Source of the DNA: an uncultured Collinsella sp.
GTDB taxonomy: Bacteria; Actinomycetota; Coriobacteriia; Coriobacteriales; Coriobacteriaceae
Assembly (NCBI GenBank): GCA_900549215.1
Contig: URNJ01000089.1
Span: forward strand, 1-7,450
Direction: 5' to 3'
DNA length: 7,450 nt
The notes beneath the pieces were generated by a model. It saw only the letters and a program-made list of their open reading frames with translations. It ran no database searches and was not told the origin of the DNA. The translations under genes were made by a program, and so were the position numbers. Positions 1 through 4,924 of this stretch are shown piece by piece. How positions within the stretch are numbered: position 1 is the stretch's first letter; each line of letters opens with the position of its first letter.

Positions 1-24
1 CACGCGTTTGGTAGGGGTGGTTTT

Positions 25-1134
25 GTGGCAGTAAAGATTGAGCGGTGCAACGGGCCGACAGACGAACAGCTAGCGGCTTCCGTAATCCTAACAGGCGCCT
101 CGGCGCTACGCATGATGCGCGCCGAGCGCCGACAAATGGGTTACATCAGCTGGAGGGACCTCGATCCCGATGAAGAGCGCCGTGTGCTGTGCACGTCGTC
201 GCCCTCGACCGAGGACATCTATCTTCCCGACTTGGTGCGGATTGGGGCCGCAAGCGGCGAGGTGCAAGAAGATCTTTGCTTGCTGGTGGGATCTGCGGCG
301 CAGCGCCGCCGCATGCCTGGCGTGGGCTGGTCCGTATGCTCCGGGTTGCCCGCCGGCTCGATTCTAGAGGTGGAACCGGGGGTGTACAGTCTATCTCCCG
401 AGGCCCTTTGTGTTGCCGTCGCCCGCGAGGTCGGCTGTATCCAGGCATTTGCCCTGGCTCAGGAGCTGTGCTCTAAGATTTCGCTGAGTGACCGCGGGAA
501 GTATCTGCCTCCCTACACCTCGCCTGTTACGAATAAACTTGCAAAGGACAAGGACCAGCCAGCAGATGTGGGCTACTTTGAGGTTGAGCCGGTGCTGACG
601 TCCGATCGTCTGGCAGATTACCTCGCGGTATGCAAGGGGAACGCGGCCAAGCAGCTGCAGCGTCTGTGTCCCTATCTTTCGGAAAACCTGCGCTCACCCA
701 TGGAGTGCATCATGCTCGCCCTGTTTTCGCTTCCGTTTTCCTATGGCGGGTTTGCCTGCGGACCTTTTAAGACCGACTACAAGATTGAGTTCGATGACCG
801 TGCGCAGGCAATCTCGGGGATGTCCCATGCAGTTTGCGATGCGTATCAAGAAGCAGCCCGGTTTGACCTGGAATACAACGGTGAGCTGGGCCATTCATCC
901 CGGAGGGGACGTATCCATGATGAAAAGCGCAACACGGGCTTGATTACTATGGGAATCGAGGTCGCGACGGTCAACAACGAAATGCTCTGTGACATGGAAG
1001 CGATGGAAGCGCTCGCATGGCGCATGCACCAGCGTATGCGAAAGCGGTACCGGAATCGTGTCGATGCCCGCAGGAAGAAGCAAGAGGCGTTGTTTAACAC
1101 GCTGCGGGCGTGTTTTGGGCTTAAGCCGGTCTAA
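25..1134 (+). CDS. Orphan AbiEi/DUF559-like protein with C-terminal PD-(D/E)XK-type endonuclease domain
   Basis: 369 aa from a GTG start; the G-rich site AGGGG (13-17) precedes it at a good distance and no other start is near. The N-terminal part (ILTGASALRM at 21-30, then a basic/aromatic stretch) recalls the helix-turn-helix plus β-sheet layout of AbiEi-like proteins. The middle (about 95-150) matches the 'promoter of presentation' β-segments seen in DUF559 proteins (PGVYSLSPEAL at 118-128). The C-terminal 225-320 fits a PD-(D/E)XK/Vsr-like fold: SPMEC with E227, then FDLEYNGE with D281 and E283, H290, and the D299-x-x-R302 helix before a β-strand (GIEVATVN). E227, D281 and E283 are the likely metal ligands. 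The protein has 14 cysteines. A/T-ending codons (CTA, GTA, AAG/AAA mix) are commoner than in the 4925-7450 operon, which fits transfer. No partner toxin, methylase or helicase is adjacent. Function is not known; a nuclease or defence-related role is inference. Confidence 0.72.
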   Translation: MAVKIERCNGPTDEQLAASVILTGASALRMMRAERRQMGYISWRDLDPDEERRVLCTSSPSTEDIYLPDLVRIGAASGEVQEDLCLLVGSAAQRRRMPGVGWSVCSGLPAGSILEVEPGVYSLSPEALCVAVAREVGCIQAFALAQELCSKISLSDRGKYLPPYTSPVTNKLAKDKDQPADVGYFEVEPVLTSDRLADYLAVCKGNAAKQLQRLCPYLSENLRSPMECIMLALFSLPFSYGGFACGPFKTDYKIEFDDRAQAISGMSHAVCDAYQEAARFDLEYNGELGHSSRRGRIHDEKRNTGLITMGIEVATVNNEMLCDMEAMEALAWRMHQRMRKRYRNRVDARRKKQEALFNTLRACFGLKPV

Positions 1135-1163
1135 TTCGCGTCGAAAATAGAGGGTTAATCATA

Positions 1164-1215
1164 TGCCCTGGACAAAATATGGCAAATATGAGTACTGTCA
1201 CTAAATCAGTAACAG
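1164..1215 (+). repeat. Left inverted-repeat arm
   Basis: Begins TGCCCTGG and ends AGTAACAG. It pairs with 1339-1390. Within the arm GTCACT and AGTAAC form a small internal hairpin with a five-base loop, so each arm can fold alone as well as with its partner. Confidence 0.85.
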
Positions 1216-1338
1216 CAAAATCAAGGAATTTAGAACTCGGAGGCGGCGTAAAGTGAGAAGATAATAAACAAATGTAGAATAACTAAGCATCAGGTTGGCG
1301 ACACTGAGCGCAAAATCTGTCCGAGAGGCCAAAAGTGC

Positions 1339-1390
1339 CTGTTACTAAATTGGTGACAGTACTCATATTTGCCGTATTTTGGCCGGGGCA
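1339..1390 (-). repeat. Right inverted-repeat arm
   Basis: The reverse complement starts TGCCCCGG and ends AGTAACAG, differing from the left arm at six positions. Its outer end overlaps the GC-rich hairpin at 1383-1410. Confidence 0.85.
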
Positions 1391-1410
1391 CCCTAAGAAG
1401 GGCGCCCCGG
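1383..1410. other. GC-rich hairpin abutting the inverted-repeat element
   Basis: CCGGGGCACCCT (1383-1394) pairs with AGGGCGCCCCGG (1399-1410): 11 of 12 pairs with a single A-C mismatch and the four-base loop AAGA. No T-tract follows on either strand, so it is not a standard intrinsic terminator. A smaller CCCC-GTA-GGGG hairpin follows at 1414-1424. It could act as a boundary of the repeat element, a weak terminator or an RNA stem. Confidence 0.6.
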
Positions 1411-1486
1411 AGCTCCCCGTAGGGGCACGAATAGCCCACTCCGACCCGCAAAATCTGTGCGCACGATGCGAATGACGCCCTTAACC

Positions 1487-1515
1487 TTAAACTTTAGCTT
1501 GAACTTAGCTATAAT
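1487..1515 (+). promoter_or_regulatory. Sigma70-type promoter, TTAAAC-17-TATAAT
   Basis: A consensus -10 TATAAT (1510-1515) sits 17 bases after TTAAAC (1487-1492), a fair -35. The predicted start of transcription is near 1522, about 325 nt before the lipoprotein gene. The surrounding stretch is AT-rich in a GC-rich window, which supports a promoter. It lies downstream of the inverted-repeat element, so that element is probably not in this transcript. Confidence 0.65.
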
Positions 1516-1521
1516 GCGCTT

Positions 1522-1846
1522 CGTTCCTACCAGGCTGTGGTTGCGGACGGACGAAATGCCCGTCCTAGTCCAAGACAGACGCGGTCAAAGGGATCCACGT
1601 AAGCGACCGCGTGCGCGCGGCGCGATCATGGCGCGTCCTAGATGTAAGCCGCACCGTCCGTTCTACTTTCTTTGGGGCAATACCGCCTCGCGGGCGAGCG
1701 GGTCAGTCGTGAAGGTGGCTGCGGCCTCCCGAGCAAACACCCCGGTGCGCAAGTGTGGGGTCAAATACCAGGTCAGCTGGTGGGAACAACCCGATATTCC
1801 GTGCAGGGCACGGATCGTATACGACACAGAAGGCAGGGTAGCGGAC
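1522..1846 (+). ncRNA. Structured leader or small RNA candidate
   Basis: The stretch between the promoter and the lipoprotein start holds several clean stems: GGACGG/CCGTCC (1545-1550 / 1560-1565), ACGCGGTC/GACCGCGT (1579-1586 / 1605-1612), GGTGGC-tgcg-GCCTCC (1714-1729, one mismatch), ACCAG/CTGGT (1767-1771 / 1777-1781) and TCCGTGC-agg-GCACGGA (1798-1814), the last extended by CGAT/ATCG (1792-1795 / 1814-1817 edge). There is no internal terminator, so it reads into the lipoprotein gene unless processed. The frame of the lipoprotein is open back to 1457, but the translation has no domain and spans the promoter, so coding is unlikely. It does not show the conserved cores of RNase P RNA, tmRNA, SRP RNA or a T-box. 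The raiA-motif RNA is worth testing, as a raiA gene lies downstream. Identity is unknown. Confidence 0.4.
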
Positions 1847-2857
1847 ATGGTGAGGGGCAGCTTGATGCATGCGGCTCGGTTAGGTGCTGGGACCGCGGCG
1901 GTCATTGCCGTTTTGGGCCTGAGTGGATGCGCATTCAATCCACTGTCCACGTTCACGACGCCCACGATCGACCAGATCGAGCGCGAGACCGTTACCCCCA
2001 CGGTATCGGACGATGCCCTGGTCACGCCGGGAACCCTGACGGTCGCTCTCGATACTTCCGATGCCCCGCAAGCCATGCAGGATGCCGACGGAAACCTCAC
2101 GGGCTATGCGGTCGATGCCGCTCGTGCCCTCGCGTGCCGCATGGGTCTCAAGGTTGCTTTTGTCGATGCGTCCTCGGCCGATTCCGCGCTCAGCGATAAA
2201 AAGGCCGACATCTTTATTGGCGACATCAAGTCTGCGGGCGGCGACATCAGCTCGCTTGGCACCTGTCTGTACGATGCTGCCGCCGTGTTCGGCAAGACCA
2301 GCGACGGAGAGTCCCCGAGTGTCTCAACCGACACACTCAACACTGCTACCTTGGGCGTTCAGACTTCCTCGGCCTCGCAGGAAGCGCTTGCCAAGCAGAG
2401 CATCACGGCCAACCAAAAGACCTTCTCCAACATCAACGAGTGCTTCGAGGCACTCGAGTCGGGCGAGGTCGATTACGTGATCTGTGATTCCACGGCCGGT
2501 GGTTACCTCGCGCGCCTGATGAGCCAGATCTCCTATGTCGGCACGCTCGAGGCGCCCTCCACGCTTGGCGTCGCAGGCCTTAGCTCTAACGATGAGCTGT
2601 GCCGTGCCGTGAGTGATGCCCTCGACGGTATCACGGTCGACGGCACGCTCGAGGCGGTCCACTGCGTCTGGTATGGCCAAATGCCCTATGACCTTACCGC
2701 CAAGACTGTTTCGGGGGCCAATGTGCAGGCATCCGACTCCACGTCCAACGAGACCGAGTCCTCCGATGGCGACGCCTCTGATAACAACGGCGACAGTCCG
2801 TCGTCTAGCCAGGAGGGCGCCATCACCGACGATGACATCAACAAGCTCAATAGCTAG
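1847..2857 (+). CDS. Lipoprotein related to amino-acid ABC substrate-binding proteins (SBP_bac_3-like)
   Basis: 336 aa from ATG 1847. A signal peptide (RLGAGTAAVIAVLGLSG) ends in the lipobox LSGC with the lipid-bearing Cys at residue 28, so the protein is exported and membrane-anchored. Residues 62-280 match family-3 solute-binding proteins: GTLTVALDTSD, then DGNLTGYAVDAARALACRMGLKV (split here by description only), KADIFIGDI, LGVQTSSASQEAL and FEALESGEVDYVICDS. The tail 288-336 is rich in Ser, Asp, Asn and Thr and looks like a flexible linker. The aromatic residue of the usual PPF/PPY motif and the arginine that holds the ligand carboxylate are not evident, so it may bind something other than an amino acid. 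Six Cys lie in the exported domain. No ABC permease or ATPase is adjacent. The in-frame ATG at 1865 has a better ribosome site and still leaves a full signal peptide. Confidence 0.85.
   Translation: MVRGSLMHAARLGAGTAAVIAVLGLSGCAFNPLSTFTTPTIDQIERETVTPTVSDDALVTPGTLTVALDTSDAPQAMQDADGNLTGYAVDAARALACRMGLKVAFVDASSADSALSDKKADIFIGDIKSAGGDISSLGTCLYDAAAVFGKTSDGESPSVSTDTLNTATLGVQTSSASQEALAKQSITANQKTFSNINECFEALESGEVDYVICDSTAGGYLARLMSQISYVGTLEAPSTLGVAGLSSNDELCRAVSDALDGITVDGTLEAVHCVWYGQMPYDLTAKTVSGANVQASDSTSNETESSDGDASDNNGDSPSSSQEGAITDDDINKLNS
1852..1857 (+). promoter_or_regulatory. Shine-Dalgarno site that favours the alternative lipoprotein start at 1865
   Basis: GAGGGG-type sequence TGAGGGG ends seven bases before ATG 1865, an ideal spacing. 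ATG 1847 has only the weaker GGCAGGG (1832-1838). Starting at 1865 gives MHAARLGAG and a 22-residue signal peptide including the lipobox Cys. Confidence 0.45.
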
Positions 2858-2923
2858 TTATTGGTAGGGGTGGCGTCTGCCATACACCGAACAAGGCGCT
2901 TCTTCACGGTTTCAACACGCATG

Positions 2924-2963
2924 GCCGGGTCTCCCAAATAGGGGAGCCCGGCTTTTCTATTTT
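2924..2963 (+). terminator. Intrinsic terminator of the lipoprotein gene
   Basis: GCCGGG-t-CTCCC (2924-2935) pairs with GGGAG-CCCGGC (2942-2952), with one bulged T, a six-base loop and the T-rich tail TTTTCTATTTT (2953-2963). It lies 66 bases after the lipoprotein stop and separates that unit from the hibernation-factor gene. Confidence 0.9.
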
Positions 2964-3174
2964 GGTAAAACTAGCAGGTCAAAGCTAATTTCCAGGAGAA
3001 AAATTAACTCCGTCGACGCCTTCCTATAGCGCACTTTGCCACGGAAAAGTGCGAGACTTCGGTATGCGGTATCAAGCAGTCGTTATTCGGGTCTTTGGGA
3101 ATTCGCGTGATTAAATGCACGGCAATGGGTACATAGCCAGTACAGTAAGTCCCCGAGGCAGATTGGAGCCACGT
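2964..3174 (+). promoter_or_regulatory. Structured 5' region of the hibernation-factor gene
   Basis: About 210 nt between the terminator and the raiA start. It contains two clean hairpins: AGCTAATTT/AAATTAACT (2983-2991 / 3001-3009, one mismatch, nine-base loop) and CGCACTTT/AAAGTGCG (3030-3037 / 3046-3053, perfect, eight-base loop), and a GTAC/GTAC pair (3129-3143 region). A weak promoter match TTGGTA-18-TAATTT (2962-2991) would place the first stem at the start of the RNA. The length and place before raiA fit the known raiA-motif RNA, but I cannot confirm the motif from memory of its consensus. Confidence 0.4.
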
Positions 3175-3759
3175 ATGGATATCAAGGTTTCTGGACGCAA
3201 GACGACGGTAACCGATGCTCTGCGTGCGCATGTGGATGAGAAGATCGGCGAGGCGCTCAAGGTTTTCGACATCGAGCCTATGACAGTCGACGTCGTGCTT
3301 CGTTATGAGAAGAACCCCTCGAACCCCAACCCGGCAATCGTCGAGGTCACGGTTCGTGCCCGCGGATCTGTGATTCGCGTTGCCGAGCACGGCGCAGATA
3401 TGTATGCCGCCATCGATCTTTCCGCCGATAAGGTCACTCGTCAGCTGCGCAAGTTCAAGACCAAGGTCGTGGACAACCGCCAGGGCGGTGCCAGCGCCGC
3501 GGATGTCGCGCCGGTCGAGCGCGTCGAGGATCTGGCCGACCTGCTGCTGCCCGAGGAGGAGGACGACCTGCTCGTCCGCGAGAAGGTCATCGATGTCACC
3601 CCGATGACTGAGGAGCAGGCGCTGGTGCAGACCGATCTGCTCGGTCACGACTTCTACGTGTTCGAGAACGCGACGACTGGCCTCATCAATGTGGTGTATC
3701 ACCGTAAGAATGGTGGATATGGCATCATCAAGCCCCGCATCGAAACACTTGACGAGTAA
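3175..3759 (+). CDS. hpf: Long-form ribosome hibernation promoting factor (HPF/RaiA, S30AE family)
   Basis: 194 aa. The start at ATG 3175 has GGAG (3165-3168) six bases upstream and gives MDIKVSGRKTTVTDALR, the usual beginning of the family; the in-frame ATG at 3115 would add 20 residues that do not belong. Residues 1-100 form the S30AE ribosome-binding domain (β-α-β-β-β-α), with the basic helix DKVTRQLRKFKTK at 85-97. A linker 101-135 rich in Ala/Glu follows. Residues 136-190 are the C-terminal domain that dimerises and joins two 70S ribosomes into a 100S particle: EKVIDVTPMTEEQAL, then DFYVFENATTGLINVVYHRK and GGYGIIKPR. It acts on ribosomes in the cytoplasm in stationary phase or stress, blocking the decoding site. 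The length is normal for the long form. It stands alone between two terminators. Confidence 0.95.
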   Translation: MDIKVSGRKTTVTDALRAHVDEKIGEALKVFDIEPMTVDVVLRYEKNPSNPNPAIVEVTVRARGSVIRVAEHGADMYAAIDLSADKVTRQLRKFKTKVVDNRQGGASAADVAPVERVEDLADLLLPEEEDDLLVREKVIDVTPMTEEQALVQTDLLGHDFYVFENATTGLINVVYHRKNGGYGIIKPRIETLDE

Positions 3760-3763
3760 AATA

Positions 3764-3785
3764 CGTTAACTTGCATGAGTTAACG
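3764..3785. other. Perfect dyad CGTTAAC-8-GTTAACG
   Basis: Seven-base perfect arms (3764-3770 and 3779-3785) around TTGCATGA, lying between the raiA stop and the terminator hairpin. It may be an accessory stem of the terminator or a binding site for a dimeric regulator acting on degV. Nothing in the sequence decides between these. Confidence 0.45.
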
Positions 3786-3788
3786 GTT

Positions 3789-3820
3789 GGCGGCCATCCC
3801 ATGCGGGTGGCCGCCTTTTT
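3789..3820 (+). terminator. Intrinsic terminator after the hibernation-factor gene
   Basis: GGCGGCCA-t-CCC (3789-3800) pairs with GGG-TGGCCGCC (3805-3815), with loop ATGC and five T (3816-3820). The tract ends only three bases before the degV ribosome site AAGGAG, leaving no room for a separate degV promoter between them. Confidence 0.93.
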
Positions 3821-3838
3821 ACGTAAGGAGTCGCTTTG

Positions 3839-4826
3839 ATGGACAAGGCCGCATCCGCCGGTCATTCGGACCGTTGCCGCATCGTCGTCGATACCTGCTG
3901 CGACTTTAGCCCCGAGGTCGCCGCGAACCTCGATGTCGATATCCTGGGTTTCCCCTTCATTATCGATGGCGAGGAGCGCACGGACGACATCTGGTCGAGC
4001 ATGAGCCCTAAGGAGTTCTACGACCGCATGCGCGCCGGCGCCCGCGTGTCCACCTCGGCTGTGTCGCTCGGTCGCTATATCGAGTTCTTTACCGAGTGCG
4101 CCAAAGAGGGCACGCCCACGGTCTACCTGTGCTTTACCTCGGCGCTGTCGTCGAGCTACAACTCCGCGTGCCAGGCGGCAGATGCCGTGCGCGCCGAGTA
4201 TCCCAACTTTGAGCTCTACGTGGTCGACAACGCTCTGCCCTGTGCGACCGGCGCGCTCTTGGCGCTCGAGGCCGTGCGCCAGCGTTCGGCGGGACTGACC
4301 GCCAAGCAGCTGGTCGATTGGGCAAACGAGGCAAAGACCTACGTGCACGGCTACTTTACGCTTGAGAGCTTCGACGCACTGGCTGGCGGCCGGCGCCATT
4401 CCCCCCCCGGCGGGCGGCCGGTAGGGCCGCATTCCGCCCGCGGCGGCGCAGCTCACGGCAAAGCTCGACGTCAAGCCCGAGCTCTCCTACGACCTGGCCG
4501 GCTCGCTGTCGCTGATCGGCGTCAACCGCGGCCGCAAGAAGGCGCTCAAGTCCATCCTCAAGTCGTTCCGCGAGAACTACGTGCCCGACCGCACCATGCC
4601 CATCGCCATCATGACTGCCGATGCCGAGAAGGATGGTGACTGGCTCGAGGCCGCAGTTCGCAAGGAGGAGGGCTGCGCCGACGTCACGATTATCCGTAGT
4701 TCCGTTGGCCCTACCATCGGCTCGCACGTGGGGCCCGGTATGGTGGCACTTGCGTTTTGGGGTAAGAACCGCGCCGAGAAAGCCTCGCTTTCCGACCGCA
4801 TCGCTCGCCGCGTGCGCGGGCAGTAG
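3839..4826 (+). pseudogene. DegV/FakB-family fatty-acid-binding protein, frame broken by a 34-nt insertion
   Basis: Start ATG 3839, with TAAGGAG (3824-3830) eight bases upstream. The first 186 codons (to 4396) read as a DegV protein: VVDTCCDFSPEV, DDIWSSMSPKEFYDRM, STSAVSLGRY, CFTSALSSSYNSA (ligand-phosphate loop), VVDNALPCATGALLAL and YFTLESFDALAGGRR. The frame then runs through low-complexity codons to a stop at 4637-4639. The rest of the family sequence is in the next frame from about 4428 to 4826: PPAAAQLTAKLDVKPELSY, the SIL...PIAIMTAD stretch, and the C-terminal GPTIGSHVGPGMVALAF. Removing 34 nt would restore a 317-codon gene. DegV/FakB proteins bind fatty acids and pass them to the FakA kinase for phospholipid synthesis. 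Intact homologues read straight through here, so either the gene is dead or the sequence is wrong locally. Confidence 0.85.
4385..4446. repeat. Imperfect 28-nt duplication plus 6 extra bases in degV
   Basis: GGCGGCCGG occurs at 4385-4393 and 4413-4421. The first copy continues as a degraded version with a run of eight C (4401-4408). The second is followed by six extra bases TAGGGC (4422-4427) and then the sequence expected for an intact gene. 28 + 6 = 34, which breaks the frame. The area is strongly palindromic: GCGGCC/GGCCGC (4414-4419 / 4425-4430) and CGGGCGG/CCGCCCG (4411-4417 / 4434-4440). Confidence 0.75.
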
Positions 4827-4870
4827 GCAAGCGATGCGTCCGTAATCGCCCTCGACTCACAGCCCAAACG

Positions 4871-4899
4871 CTGGCACCGAGTATTCAACCTGGTAATAA
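4871..4899 (+). promoter_or_regulatory. Weak promoter candidate for the dehydrogenase operon
   Basis: CTGGCA (4871-4876) lies 17 bases before TAATAA (4894-4899). Matches are only partial (4 and 3 of 6), but this is the only plausible pair in the 98-nt gap, and the gap is otherwise empty. The ribosome site AAAGGAAAGG (4911-4920) follows. Confidence 0.35.
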
Positions 4900-4924
4900 C
4901 ACCCAACCCAAAAGGAAAGGTTTC

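Larger units (their letters stand above)
1164..1390. mobile_element. MITE-like element with 52-bp terminal inverted repeats
   Basis: The left arm 1164-1215 and the reverse complement of the right arm 1339-1390 agree at 46 of 52 positions, with a perfect 21-bp block in the middle (left 1181-1201). They enclose 123 bp (1216-1338) that is AT-richer than its surroundings and carries no convincing gene. The small size, long terminal repeats and lack of a transposase resemble a miniature inverted-repeat element or a large palindromic intergenic repeat. No target-site duplication is visible at either edge, so insertion by transposition is not shown. Both arms read in the same sense encode KYGKYEYCH; the left arm gives a 13-codon frame (1163-1204) preceded by GAGGG, which could be chance. 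Confidence 0.7.

Noticed and set aside
1705..1735. T-box-like GGTGGCTGCGG in the lipoprotein leader
   Set aside because: The invariant TGGNACCGCG bulge and a following terminator are absent.
1457..1846. Upstream extension of the lipoprotein frame by 130 codons
   Set aside because: It would bury the signal peptide inside the protein, spans the promoter at 1487-1515 and has no domain; the lipobox fixes the start at 1847 or 1865.
8..2873. 13-bp exact repeat TTGGTAGGGGTGG at 8-20 and 2861-2873
   Set aside because: A 13-mer match is expected about by chance in a window this long; the first copy serves as a ribosome site, the second precedes no gene.
3115..3174. Earlier ATG for the hibernation factor
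   Set aside because: The 20 added residues do not resemble the family, and the GGAG site is placed for ATG 3175.
3004..3702. 232-codon minus-strand frame across raiA
   Set aside because: Shadow of the hibernation factor and its leader, with no ribosome site or recognisable domain.
4401..4424. Phase variation of degV by slippage in the C8 run
   Set aside because: Losing one C would move reading into the downstream frame but it meets TAG at 4422-4424 at once, so slippage there cannot restore the gene.
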